A stretch of 64,000 nt of DNA from Pseudomonadota bacterium. Its GTDB lineage: Bacteria; Pseudomonadota; Gammaproteobacteria; Burkholderiales; Burkholderiaceae_C. Positions within the stretch are counted from its first letter, which is position 1; every line of letters starts with the position of its first letter. The translations under genes were made by a program, and so were the position numbers. The stretch spans positions 1-64,000 of the forward strand of contig JAKAZQ010000002.1 of NCBI GenBank assembly GCA_021815805.1, in the 5' to 3' direction. Positions 27,067 to 35,865 of this stretch are shown here, in pieces. The notes under the pieces are model-generated. The model searched no databases, was not told the DNA's origin, and saw only the letters and a program-made list of their open reading frames with translations.

Positions 27067-28213
27067 GAACGCACCGGGCCGTCCAGTGTCTTCCCGGACG
27101 GCGTATCGCCCGGGGCGGCTTGGCCTTGCGCGCCGCGTCGCGCTTGCCGCCGCGCTCGCCGCGACCGGCTCGGTGGCTTGGGGAGCGAATTCCGGCGCCT
27201 CGCTGGGCCGCCCCGCCAATGCCAAGGAGATCCAGGCCTGGAACATCGACGTGCGCCCCGACTTCCAGGGCCTGCCCGCCGGCAGGGGAACGGTCGCGGA
27301 GGGCACCAAGCTGTGGGAGGCGAAGTGCGCGTCCTGCCACGGCGACTTCGCGGACTCGAATTCCGTGTTTCCGCCCCTGGTGGGCGCCTTCCAGGCGACC
27401 GCGCAGGAGATGAAGACGGGGGTCGTGGCCAAGCTCGCCAATCCGGCCGACGGTTTCGGCACCTCGCTGGAAAAGCTGTCGTCGCTGTCGACCCTGTTCG
27501 ACTACATCCACCGCGCGATGCCGTGGACCTCGCCCGACACGCTGAGCTGGGACGAAACCTATTCGCTGGTCGACTACCTGCTGAACCTCGCCAACATCGT
27601 GCCCGCGAATTTCGTGCTGACACGCGACAACGTGCAGCAGGTCCAGGACAAGCTGCCCAATCGCAACGACATGACCTGGAACCACGGCATGTGGCCGGGG
27701 GGCAGGCAGATACTGGCGGATGGCAAGGTGCTGGGTAACGGGGGTATCCCGGATGTGCACAACAAGGAGTGCATGAAAGACTGTGCTCCGACTCCGGTGG
27801 TGGCGAGTTCGATCCCGGCCTACGCGATGAACACCTGGGGCGACCTGCAGGAGCAGACGCGTGCGTGGGGGCCGATCCGCGGTCAGCTGACGTTGACCCG
27901 GGCGGAACGCGAGGCGCGCCAGAAGGCCAGTCAATCCGCGGCGAGCGACCCGAATGCGAACATCGTGGCGCTGCTCAAAGCGCATGGCTGCATCGCCTGC
28001 CACAGCATGGGCGACACCAAGCTGGTGGGACCCGGCTACGCCGAGGTGGCGAAGAAGTATGCGGGCCAGAAGAGCATGGTGGCAGAATTGGCCGACCGTA
28101 TCGTCAAGGGAGGTTCTGGTACATGGGGAAGTATCCAGATGCCGCCGCAGAGTATCAGCGAAGGCGATGCCCGGCTGATCGCGGGCTGGCTGGTGGATGG
28201 AGCAAAGCAGTAG
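27035..28213 (+). CDS. soxD: Sulfane dehydrogenase diheme cytochrome SoxD
   Basis: 392 residues with a signal peptide (to about residue 50) and two c-type haem sites: CASCH at 98-102 and CIACH at 319-323, with a likely Met ligand in IQMPPQSIS near the end. It accepts electrons from SoxC. The start is placed at ATG 27035 (AGGAA 7 bp upstream); ATG 27044 is an alternative. Both lie inside the end of soxC, so the genes are translationally coupled. The overall size fits the diheme SoxD type. Confidence 0.95.
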   Translation: MSAMFNSRILENAPGRPVSSRTAYRPGRLGLARRVALAAALAATGSVAWGANSGASLGRPANAKEIQAWNIDVRPDFQGLPAGRGTVAEGTKLWEAKCASCHGDFADSNSVFPPLVGAFQATAQEMKTGVVAKLANPADGFGTSLEKLSSLSTLFDYIHRAMPWTSPDTLSWDETYSLVDYLLNLANIVPANFVLTRDNVQQVQDKLPNRNDMTWNHGMWPGGRQILADGKVLGNGGIPDVHNKECMKDCAPTPVVASSIPAYAMNTWGDLQEQTRAWGPIRGQLTLTRAEREARQKASQSAASDPNANIVALLKAHGCIACHSMGDTKLVGPGYAEVAKKYAGQKSMVAELADRIVKGGSGTWGSIQMPPQSISEGDARLIAGWLVDGAKQ

Positions 28214-28277
28214 ACACATCATGCCGCGCGGGCCGATTTCGCACCGCGCAGTTTTCTCTCAGTGAGGAGTTCTTGGA

Positions 28278-28751
28278 ATGAATCAGTCTCGTCGTCAGGT
28301 CATGCAGCTGGGCGCCGGTGCGACCGTCGCAGGTCTGGCCGCCACCGCCGGCCTTCTGCCGTCGGCGGCCCAGGCCGCCGACGCCCCGGGGTGGAATCGC
28401 GCACTGTTCGAGGCGCGCTCCCTGGAGGAAATCGCCAAGGCCATGGGCGTCACCGCCACGGCCAGCAGCGATGTTTCCATCGTCGGTCCGGACATCGCGG
28501 AAAACGGCGCGGTGGTGCCGGTGGGCATCAAGTCGTCGGCTGCCGGCGTGACCATGCTGGGCATCGTCGTGGAAAAGAACCCGACGGCGCTGGTGGCGAC
28601 CTTCCAGCTGAAGGAAGGGTCGGTGCCGAGCATCGCCACGCGCATCAAGATGGCGAAGACCTCGGACGTCTTCGCCGTGGCGCGCGTCGGCGACAAGCTG
28701 CTCTACAGCAAGAAGGAAATCAAGGTCACGCTGGGCGGCTGCGGCGGCTGA
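28278..28751 (+). CDS. soxY: Sulfur-carrier protein SoxY
   Basis: 157 residues with a signal peptide containing QSRRQVMQLGAGATVAGLAA (Tat-like) and ending AAQA. The C terminus is the diagnostic LGGCGG, whose Cys155 on a flexible Gly arm carries the thiosulfate-derived intermediates between SoxAX, SoxB and SoxCD. AGTGAGGAG stands upstream of the ATG. Followed by its partner soxZ after 54 bp. Confidence 0.97.
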   Translation: MNQSRRQVMQLGAGATVAGLAATAGLLPSAAQAADAPGWNRALFEARSLEEIAKAMGVTATASSDVSIVGPDIAENGAVVPVGIKSSAAGVTMLGIVVEKNPTALVATFQLKEGSVPSIATRIKMAKTSDVFAVARVGDKLLYSKKEIKVTLGGCGG

Positions 28752-28805
28752 TGCCGTGCGCCCCCGCATTCCGCGATCCGAAACAAATCTTCATTGGAGT
28801 CTGAA

Positions 28806-29117
28806 ATGCCCAACCCGATGCGCATGCGCGCCAGCGTCGAAGGCGACACCGTCGTCGTCCGCGTTCTCATGAGCCACCCCGAAGACACCGGCCTGCTCAA
28901 GGGAGCGGACGGCAAGCTGATTCCCGCGCACTTCATCCAGTCCGTGATCTGCAAGCACGGCGACAAGGAAGTGCTGAACTGCGACTGGGGAACCGCCATC
29001 TCGAAGAACCCGTTTCTCGAGTTCAGCTTCAAGGGCGGAAAGTCCGGCGACACCGTCTCCGTGACCTGGCTGGACAACAAGGGCGAGACCCAGACCGGCA
29101 GCACCACGGTGTCCTGA
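28806..29117 (+). CDS. soxZ: Sulfur-carrier partner SoxZ
   Basis: 103 residues without its own signal peptide, as is usual; it is exported bound to SoxY. Motifs MPNPMRMRASVEGDTV and the beta-sandwich FKGGKSGDTVSVTWLDNKG are typical. The start is the ATG at 28806; a TTG 12 bp upstream is unlikely. A strong hairpin follows the stop. Confidence 0.96.
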   Translation: MPNPMRMRASVEGDTVVVRVLMSHPEDTGLLKGADGKLIPAHFIQSVICKHGDKEVLNCDWGTAISKNPFLEFSFKGGKSGDTVSVTWLDNKGETQTGSTTVS

Positions 29118-29121
29118 GCGG

Positions 29122-29146
29122 GTCGGCCCGGCGTCGCCGGGCCGAC
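29122..29146 (+). other. GC-rich hairpin between soxZ and soxA
   Basis: Perfect 11-bp stem GTCGGCCCGGC-GTC-GCCGGGCCGAC starting 4 bp after the soxZ stop, with no T-run. It probably stabilises or separates the RCDYZ part of the transcript from AXB rather than terminating it. Confidence 0.55.
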
Positions 29147-29182
29147 CGCTTCCCATCAGCACGAACGGTTCGCGAGGAGACC

Positions 29183-30022
29183 ATGAAACAGCGCACACCA
29201 CACCACAAGACGGCACTGGCCGGGTTCGTCCTGCCGCTGCTGCTGCTGGGCGCCAGCGCCGTGCGGGCGCAGGCGGCCGACTCGGTGACGCAGCAGGGCA
29301 ATGCCTACCTGCAGATGATGAACGAGATGGGCGGCAACCCCGCCGATTTCAACATCGACGACGGCAAGAAACTGTGGAGCGAGAAACGCGGTCCCAAGCA
29401 CGCGTCGCTGCAACAGTGCGATCTCGGACTCGGCCCCGGAGTGGTGAAGGGCGCCTACGCCCAATTGCCCCGCTATTTCGCCGACACCGGGCGCGTGCAG
29501 GATCTGGAGTCGCGCCTCGTGACCTGCATGGAAACCCTGCAGGGCCTGACGGTCCGGCAGGCCGACCAGGATCACTTCGCCAAGGAAGGCGGAAATGCCT
29601 CGCCGCTGGAGAACATCGCGATGTACGTCGCGCACGAGTCCGACGGCATGAAGATCGCCATTCCGCAGAACACGCCGCAGGAAAAGCTGGCCTACGAAAA
29701 CGGCAAAAAGCTCTTCTTCTACCGGGCCGGGCCGTTCAGCTTTTCGTGCGCGGCCTGTCACTCGGAAAGCGGCAAGCGCATCAAGATCTCGGCGCTGCCC
29801 AACCTGACCAATGCCGAGGCGGCCCAGTCGTATGCCACGTGGCCCGCCTACCCGAACTCGCAGGGCGTGGCACGCACGCTGGAATGGCGCATGCTCGCCT
29901 GCGAGCGCCAGCAGCGCTGGCCGGCGCCGAAGTTCACCTCCAACGCGGTGATCGACCTGATCACCTACATGGGCGTGAATTCCAACGGGGCCACGCTGCA
30001 GACGCCGACCTTCAAGCGCTGA
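29183..30022 (+). CDS. soxA: Thiosulfate-oxidising cytochrome c subunit SoxA
   Basis: 279 residues with a signal peptide (ending VRAQA). One haem-binding motif, CAACH at 189-193, and the distal ligand Cys240 (RMLACERQQRWP), which in characterised SoxA carries a persulfide and accepts the sulfur. The N-terminal half of SoxA proteins descends from a second haem domain; here CxxCH is absent and Cys79/Cys115 remain, probably as a disulfide, so this is the single-haem type. It couples thiosulfate to SoxY together with SoxX, 13 bp downstream. AGGAGA precedes the start. Confidence 0.96.
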   Translation: MKQRTPHHKTALAGFVLPLLLLGASAVRAQAADSVTQQGNAYLQMMNEMGGNPADFNIDDGKKLWSEKRGPKHASLQQCDLGLGPGVVKGAYAQLPRYFADTGRVQDLESRLVTCMETLQGLTVRQADQDHFAKEGGNASPLENIAMYVAHESDGMKIAIPQNTPQEKLAYENGKKLFFYRAGPFSFSCAACHSESGKRIKISALPNLTNAEAAQSYATWPAYPNSQGVARTLEWRMLACERQQRWPAPKFTSNAVIDLITYMGVNSNGATLQTPTFKR

Positions 30023-30035
30023 GCCAGGAGACGAC

Positions 30036-30686
30036 ATGAAGACATTCGCATTTCTCGCATCGGCCGCGCTGGGAGCCGCCGTGCTCGCCGGCTGTGCCGG
30101 CGACCAGCAGACCGCGTCGGCCGCGGCGGGCAACCCGTTCGCCACGCCGTCGTTCCGGGGCATTGTCCAGCACGACTTCGCCGACAAGGGGCAGGCCAAG
30201 GTCTCGCGCCTGAAGCAGACGCAGGCGCAGTACGAGTGTTCGAAGTACGACTACCTGGGCAAGCCGATGCCCGAGGCGCTGGCCAAGAGCCTGGAGGCGA
30301 AGGCGCAGGCGGCGGTGGTCTACCCGGCCGACGGAAAGTACCTGGGCGACTGGAAGGCCGGCCTGAAGATCGCCGAGAACGGCAAGGGCATGCAGTGGAG
30401 CGACAAGCCGGGCACGCCGAATGGCGGCAACTGCCTGGCCTGCCACCACGTGATCGCCAACGATCCGTCGCAGGGCAACATCGGCCCCGATCTGTATCAC
30501 TACGCCAAGCTGCGCGGCAGCAGCGAGGCGATGCTCAAGTACACCTGGGCCCGCATCTACGACTCCGGTGCGTTCAATGCCTGCAGTTACATGCCGCCGT
30601 TCGGAGCGCACAAGATCCTGACGCAGCAGCAGCTGAAGGATGTGATGGCGTTGCTGATGGATCCGCACTCGCCGGTCAATCAGTGA
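30036..30686 (+). CDS. soxX: Thiosulfate-oxidising cytochrome c subunit SoxX
   Basis: 216 residues with one haem site CLACH (133-137) and axial Met186 in YMPPFG. The signal sequence ends LAGC at Cys20, a good lipobox, so the protein may be a lipoprotein that anchors SoxAX to a membrane. It is longer than the small SoxX types, with an extra N-terminal segment containing Cys68. AGGAGA lies just upstream of the ATG. Co-transcribed with soxA. Confidence 0.95.
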   Translation: MKTFAFLASAALGAAVLAGCAGDQQTASAAAGNPFATPSFRGIVQHDFADKGQAKVSRLKQTQAQYECSKYDYLGKPMPEALAKSLEAKAQAAVVYPADGKYLGDWKAGLKIAENGKGMQWSDKPGTPNGGNCLACHHVIANDPSQGNIGPDLYHYAKLRGSSEAMLKYTWARIYDSGAFNACSYMPPFGAHKILTQQQLKDVMALLMDPHSPVNQ

Positions 30687-30725
30687 GTCGCGCCGGCCGC
30701 GCCTGCGGCCGCACGCTGCCGTGCT

Positions 30726-30749
30726 GCCCGCCTCGGCGGGCGCATTTTT
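30726..30749 (+). terminator. Terminator-like hairpin between soxX and soxB
   Basis: GCCCGC-CTCG-GCGGGC followed by GCATTTTTG, 40 bp after the soxX stop and 15 bp before the soxB start. It has both stem and T-run, so it could reduce read-through into soxB; the T-run is only five bases. Confidence 0.5.
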
Positions 30750-30763
30750 GTCGAGGATCTGCC

Positions 30764-32491
30764 ATGAGCATTACCCGCCGCGAGTTTCTCAGTGTCCTGA
30801 CCGCCGCCGGCGTCAGCGGCTTTCCCCTGCTGCGCGAGGCCGGCGCGGCCGAGGTGGACGCGCTGTACAGCCCGCCGAAAACCGGCAATGTGCACTTCCT
30901 GCACATGACCGACAGCCACGCGCATCTGGAACCGCTGTATTTCCGCGAGCCCAGCGTGAACATCGGCGTGGGCTCGATGCTCGGGCACCTGCCGCACCTG
31001 GTGGGATCCGACTACCTCAAGCGCGTCGGGTTCAGGCCCGGGTCGCGCGAGTCCTACGCCTTCACCTATCTCGACTTCCAGCGCGCCGCCAGGCAGTACG
31101 GGCGGATGGGCGGCTACGCGCACCTGGCCACGCTGGTCAAGCGCCTCAAGGCCTCGCGTCCCGGCGCGCTGCTGCTCGACGGCGGCGATACCTGGCAGGG
31201 CACCGCGCTGTCGCTGTGGACCAAGGGCCAGGACATGGTGCAGGCGCAGCTGCAGCTCGGCGTGGACGTGATGACCGCGCATTGGGAATTCACCTATGGC
31301 CAGGATCGCGTCAAGGAAGTGCTGGCGAAGGACTTCAAGGGGCGCATCGATTTCGTGGCGCAGAACGTGAAGACCGCCGACTTCGGCGATCCGGTGTTCC
31401 CGAACTACGTCATGAAGCAGATGAACGGCGTGCCGGTGGCGATCATCGGCCAGGCCTTCCCGTACACCCCGATCGCCAACCCGGCATACATGATGCCCGA
31501 CTGGACCTTCGGCATCGACACCGATCACATGCAGAAGGTGGTCAAGGAGGTGCGCGCCAAGGGCGCCCAGCTGGTGGTCGTGATCTCGCACAACGGCATG
31601 GATGTGGATCGCAAGATGGCCTCGCTGGTCGAAGGCATCGACTGCATCTTCGGCGGACACACCCATGATGGCGAGGCCGTCGCCGTCGAGGTGCGCCGCA
31701 AGTCGGGCGGCATGACCCTGGTGACCAATGCCGGCTCGCACGGCAAGTTCCTCGGCGTCATGGACTTCGATGTGCGCGGCGGCAGGATGGCCGGCTACAA
31801 GTACCGCTTGCTGCCCGTGTTCTCCGACCTGCTGCCGGCCGATCCCGACATGCAGGCGCTGATCCGCAAGCTGCGGGCCCCCTACGCAAGCAAGCTGGGC
31901 GAGGTCCTCGCCCACACCGAGGGCGTGCTGTACCGCCGCGGCAATTTCAACGGCACCTGGGATCAGCTCGTGCTCGACGCGATGCTGGCCGTGCGTGGCG
32001 GCGATCTCGCCTTCTCCCCGGGATTCCGCTGGGGCGGCAGCCTGCTGCCGGGCGAGCCGATCACGCGCGAAGCGCTGATGACCCAGCTGGCCATCACCTA
32101 CCCCTATTGCACCCTCAGCGACATGACCGGCGCCACCATCAAGGCGGTGATGGAGGATGTGTGCGACAACCTGTTCAACCCCGATCCGTACTATCAGCAG
32201 GGCGGCGACATGGTACGCGTGGGCGGACTCACCTACGCCTGCGCGCCGGGGGAGAAGGCCGGTCATCGCATCCAGGACATGCGCCTGCACGGCAAGCCGA
32301 TCGATCCCGGCAAGACCTACAAGGTGGCGGGCTGGGCGCCGGTGCAGCAGGCCTCGGCGAATGCGGCGAATCCGCCGATCTGGGACGTGGTCGAGGAATA
32401 TCTCAGGCACAACCCGTCGATCAAGCCGCTGAAGCCCAACCAGCCTCGCCTGATCGGGGTGGCCGGGAATCCCGGCCTGGTGACGAGCTGA
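30764..32491 (+). CDS. soxB: Thiosulfohydrolase SoxB
   Basis: 575-residue periplasmic dimanganese enzyme of the 5'-nucleotidase superfamily that releases sulfate from SoxY-bound thiosulfate. It has an N-terminal signal (SITRREFLSVL, Tat-like), metal-ligand motifs HMTDSHAHL, GGDTWQG, SHNGMD and GGHTHDG, and a C-terminal nucleotidase-fold domain. The start is the ATG preceded by GAGGAT; upstream in-frame codons overlap soxX. It closes the soxRCDYZAXB cluster; no soxVW or soxF is in the window. Confidence 0.97.
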   Translation: MSITRREFLSVLTAAGVSGFPLLREAGAAEVDALYSPPKTGNVHFLHMTDSHAHLEPLYFREPSVNIGVGSMLGHLPHLVGSDYLKRVGFRPGSRESYAFTYLDFQRAARQYGRMGGYAHLATLVKRLKASRPGALLLDGGDTWQGTALSLWTKGQDMVQAQLQLGVDVMTAHWEFTYGQDRVKEVLAKDFKGRIDFVAQNVKTADFGDPVFPNYVMKQMNGVPVAIIGQAFPYTPIANPAYMMPDWTFGIDTDHMQKVVKEVRAKGAQLVVVISHNGMDVDRKMASLVEGIDCIFGGHTHDGEAVAVEVRRKSGGMTLVTNAGSHGKFLGVMDFDVRGGRMAGYKYRLLPVFSDLLPADPDMQALIRKLRAPYASKLGEVLAHTEGVLYRRGNFNGTWDQLVLDAMLAVRGGDLAFSPGFRWGGSLLPGEPITREALMTQLAITYPYCTLSDMTGATIKAVMEDVCDNLFNPDPYYQQGGDMVRVGGLTYACAPGEKAGHRIQDMRLHGKPIDPGKTYKVAGWAPVQQASANAANPPIWDVVEEYLRHNPSIKPLKPNQPRLIGVAGNPGLVTS

Positions 32492-32528
32492 GCGGCGCGC
32501 TGGCGGCGCCCCCCGCTGCGTCGACGCC

Positions 32529-33929
32529 TCATGGCGCCACGCGCGGGCTGTCGCAGCGCAGCTTGTTCGACGAGGCGTCGAAGCTCACGGTGGAGCCGGG
32601 CTGGCAGGCGCCGGCGTAGTCCAGCACCGGGAAGCGGGGGGCGTCGAACACCCCGCACGAAGCCCGCAGGGTGCTGCCATTCCAATCCCTGGTGCGGCAG
32701 GACTTCAGATAGCTGCCCTGGGGTTGCGGGATCCGGGCGCCGACGCAGCGCAGGGTACCGTTGTCGTTGATCACGTCGGTGGAATTCGGGCAGTTCGAAC
32801 GGTCGATGGAGGTCTCCACGGATACTCCCTGGGCGTTCTTGCAGGTTCCGCTGAAACGCTGGCCGCTGTCGTCGACGCTGAGCAGACAGGTCTTGCTGGC
32901 GCTGATGCGAGGCAGCTTGCGCCTGAACACGGTGGTCACCAGCGCATCGTTCACGTCGGGTACCAGGCGCTCGGATTCGCCCTTCGCCTTCATGTAGGGC
33001 AGGTCCTGCGCGATGGAGGTGAGCTCGAGGCAGTTGTCGATCACGATGTGCTGGCTCACCGAGTTGTCTTCGAGGGTCGCAGTGACCCGGGAGTCGCCTT
33101 CCGCGTCGAAATTGATGTAGGAGACCTCCGCGTACAGCGCCCCCTTGGGATTCACGGCCGACGCGATCTCGTAATAGGCCGTGAAGGCCAGGAATGCCGC
33201 GACCGGGCCCGCGCGCGCGATGGCTCCACGCATGGCGCCGTTTTCCGGGTTGGGCAGCCACCAGCTCCTTTCGGCCATGGCCACCATGTCGCGCATGCGC
33301 ACGGCGCCGGCCTGGCCGAGCGTGCTGGCCATGTACCAGCCGCCGGCGAATTCGTAGGCCATGTTCAGGCCGGTCAGCCACACCGGACTGGCAAGCGTTG
33401 CGCCCATGGACACCAGTGTCGCGGTCAGTTCGCCCGGATCCTTGCCGGACCAGGCCGTCGCCTTGAATTGCACCGGCTTGCCGTTGCAGGTGGTGCGGTA
33501 GTGCGTGACCGCCCGTGCCCCGGGCGCGACGTGGCAGATGTTGGAAAAACCGACCCGACTGCATTGCAGCTTGTAGCGGTATCCGCCGGAGACACCGTTG
33601 GGAAACGAGCGCTCGAAGCCCAGTCCCATCGCCGTGTACATCGGGTGCGATCGCGTGTACGCGGTGACCTGGCCCTTCGACGGACTCGAGCGCGGCGGGA
33701 TGCTGCCGATGGCGACATCCGGATCGGCCAGCATGCTGGAGTAGGTGGTTCCCATGTGGTCGATACGGTTGTCCGTATCGTTCACCGAGGCCATGTAGGT
33801 CGTGCTCCCCGTGGTCGGGTTTCCGTCGACGGCAAGGCGTGCGCCGGTGACGGCCTGGGCCGGGCCGTCGAGCAGCAGGCTGAGACAACAGGCACAACAG
33901 GCGCAGGTGCGGCTGACGAAGCGTTTCAT
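32529..33929 (-). CDS. Secreted two-domain protein with CVNH-like C-terminal lectin repeats (paralog 1)
   Basis: 466 residues, function unknown. Signal peptide to about residue 26 (Cys-rich, ends AQAV). The N-terminal region (27-165) is not recognised. Two hydrophobic stretches follow, about 168-198 and 236-258. The C-terminal part (345-459) consists of two tandem repeats of roughly 53 residues, each with four Cys (348, 363, 380, 395 and 411, 425, 442, 459) and pattern SYLKSCR...WNGSTLRASC...NKLRC. That two-repeat architecture and the SYLxxCR/LxAxC motifs resemble cyanovirin-N homology domains, which bind oligomannose. AGGGAGG precedes the start. A close paralog lies immediately upstream on the same strand. 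The CVNH assignment is my inference. Confidence 0.75.
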   Translation of the reverse strand: MKRFVSRTCACCACCLSLLLDGPAQAVTGARLAVDGNPTTGSTTYMASVNDTDNRIDHMGTTYSSMLADPDVAIGSIPPRSSPSKGQVTAYTRSHPMYTAMGLGFERSFPNGVSGGYRYKLQCSRVGFSNICHVAPGARAVTHYRTTCNGKPVQFKATAWSGKDPGELTATLVSMGATLASPVWLTGLNMAYEFAGGWYMASTLGQAGAVRMRDMVAMAERSWWLPNPENGAMRGAIARAGPVAAFLAFTAYYEIASAVNPKGALYAEVSYINFDAEGDSRVTATLEDNSVSQHIVIDNCLELTSIAQDLPYMKAKGESERLVPDVNDALVTTVFRRKLPRISASKTCLLSVDDSGQRFSGTCKNAQGVSVETSIDRSNCPNSTDVINDNGTLRCVGARIPQPQGSYLKSCRTRDWNGSTLRASCGVFDAPRFPVLDYAGACQPGSTVSFDASSNKLRCDSPRVAP

Positions 33930-34065
33930 GGGAGCCTCCCTGGGGCGCCTGTCCTGCACGACCGGATCCGGGGCGTGCGAAGGCGCAGCCGCTGCGTCAT
34001 GAGAGCGCATTCCGACCCACCGTGCAGGGGTCTGTCGCGCGAGAAACGGGTACGTAACCGCGTCG

Positions 34066-35517
34066 TCATGGAACAGCGCGACGGCCTGCTGCGCGGGCGC
34101 CTTCGCGAAGCCCTCGGCTGGCGTGCCGGCTGCGCCCGGGCCGAGGCCTGTCGCAGCGCAGGGATCGGCTGTCGAAGCTGTAGCTGACCGTCGAATCCGG
34201 CGCGCAACGGGTGCCGTAGTCCAGCGATGGAAAGCCGGGAAAATCGAAGGGCCCGCACGTGGCGCCGAGCACGGAACCGTTCCAGCGTATCGTGCGACAC
34301 CAGTCCAGGTAGCTGCCCCGTGGCCGCGCAATCCTTTCGCCGACACAGCGCAGCACACCGTTGTCGTTGACGATGTCGGTGGCGTTGGCGCAATCGCTGG
34401 CGTCGAGCGACGCCGGGATCATCTGGTGTGCGGTGGTCGTGCAGTATCCGTCGAAATGGTGGAGGCTGTCGTCGACGCGGAGCGCGCAGCTTTGCGCGGC
34501 GCTGATCGCCGGCAGCTTGCGCCTGTAGACCATGCTGATCAACGCATCGTTGGCATCGGGTACCAGACGCGGCGCATCCTCCCGGTGCACGTAGGGCACG
34601 TCCTGCGCGATCGCGTCGACCTCCAGGCAGTCGTCGATGATCACATGCTGCTCGATGGGCGAGTCCACGAGCTTCGCGGTGAGCTGCGAGCTGCCCTCGG
34701 CAGCGACGTTCACGTAGGAGTCCTCCGAAAACAGCGCGCCGTGCGGCGCGAGACTCGACTCGATCTCGAAATACGTCACGAAGGCGAGGGCGCCGACCAG
34801 TGGTCCGGCGCGCATGAGCGCGGCGCGCGCTGCCGTGTTGGCGGGGTTGCTGAGCCACCAGTTCTGCTGCGCCAGGGCTTCGATCTGGGCCAGGGTCGTG
34901 GCCTCCGGATGGAAGGTCCCGATCCACCACGTGCAGGCCAGCTGGTACGCCCAGGGCAGCATGTCCAGCAGCAGCGGACCCACCAGCGTGGTGCCCAGCG
35001 CGGCGATCGAGCCGGACAGCAGGGCTCCGGGATCCTTGCCCCACGTTGCGCTCACCGTGAAGCTCAGCGGCTTGCCGTTGCAGGTGGTCCTGTAGTGGGT
35101 GAGCGCATGCGCATCGCGCGCGATGTGGCAGAGGCTGGCCCTGCCCGCCTGGCTGCAGCGGATCTGGTAGCGGTATCCACCGGACACACCATTCGGGAAG
35201 CTGTGGTCGAAGCCCAGCCCGGCGGCCTTCAACGCCGGATGGGCGGCGGTGTAGTCGGTCTCCATGCCACGCGACGGACTGTAATGCGCGGGAATGCTGC
35301 GGATGCGAATGTCCGGGTCGTCGTGCATGTCCGCGTAATCGGTGCCCAGATGCACGATCTCCTGGTCGGTGTCGTTGACCGATGCGATGTAGGTGGTGTT
35401 GCCATGGGTCGCGATGTCATCGACGATGACACGGGCGCCGGTGACGGCGCCGGCGGGGCATGCCAGCAGCGCGCCGAGCATCGCGCAGGTGGTGCGGCGG
35501 GGGAAGGGCATGGCCAT
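34066..35517 (-). CDS. Secreted two-domain protein with CVNH-like C-terminal lectin repeats (paralog 2)
   Basis: 483 residues, clearly homologous to the protein at 32529-33929 along its whole length: shared ASVNDTD, FPNGVSGGYRY, HYRTTCNGKP, NDALI/VxxVxRRKLP and the eight-Cys double repeat (SYLDWCR, LGATC, SLRC). It has a signal peptide (ends AGAV) and the same two hydrophobic stretches (GPLLLDMLPWAY, GPLVGALAFVTYF). The tail after the last repeat Cys is about 20 residues longer than in paralog 1 and Arg-rich, possibly from a late frameshift. Tandem duplication is evident; the pair is separated by 136 bp with no gene. Function unknown. Confidence 0.75.
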   Translation of the reverse strand: MAMPFPRRTTCAMLGALLACPAGAVTGARVIVDDIATHGNTTYIASVNDTDQEIVHLGTDYADMHDDPDIRIRSIPAHYSPSRGMETDYTAAHPALKAAGLGFDHSFPNGVSGGYRYQIRCSQAGRASLCHIARDAHALTHYRTTCNGKPLSFTVSATWGKDPGALLSGSIAALGTTLVGPLLLDMLPWAYQLACTWWIGTFHPEATTLAQIEALAQQNWWLSNPANTAARAALMRAGPLVGALAFVTYFEIESSLAPHGALFSEDSYVNVAAEGSSQLTAKLVDSPIEQHVIIDDCLEVDAIAQDVPYVHREDAPRLVPDANDALISMVYRRKLPAISAAQSCALRVDDSLHHFDGYCTTTAHQMIPASLDASDCANATDIVNDNGVLRCVGERIARPRGSYLDWCRTIRWNGSVLGATCGPFDFPGFPSLDYGTRCAPDSTVSYSFDSRSLRCDRPRPGRSRHASRGLREGARAAGRRAVP

Positions 35518-35722
35518 GGGCTCCCGAAAACGGGGGGCGCATTCTGCGCGGGTCGGATGTAGGCGTTGCGCATTGCCTGCGGTTCGCGGCGAGGCGTCAG
35601 CACAGCCTGATCTCTAAGATTCGTTGTGTGTCGCAGGGTTTCCCGGTGTTTTCATCGAATAACGACCGTATAACATGTGAATCCAACGGGAAATTTCGGT
35701 TTACGCAGCATGGTGCGCCATT

Positions 35723-35751
35723 TTGCGTTGCGTCAACGGCGCTGCTACAGT
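35723..35751 (+). promoter_or_regulatory. Putative sigma-70 promoter of sucA
   Basis: TTGCGT at 35723-35728, 17-bp spacer, TACAGT at 35746-35751, followed by a 114-nt leader containing a GC-rich hairpin around GCGCGCGAGGGGTACCCGGGCGC. The 348-bp region 35518-35865 has no supported gene and also serves the divergent secreted-protein pair. Confidence 0.55.
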
Positions 35752-35865
35752 GGCCGAAGGTTCAGGCGTCATCGGACCGCTGTGCGCGCGCGAGGGGTAC
35801 CCGGGCGCACGCATGGTGCTTCACCCACTCTGTGCCGGCAGACCCGGCGTCCAAGTGAGCTCACC

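Noticed and set aside
33930-34065. Extra coding sequence joining the two lectin-like genes into one
   Set aside because: The frame runs on upstream of the first gene, but AGGGAGG and a clear signal peptide mark its start, and the extension is antisense-like low complexity.
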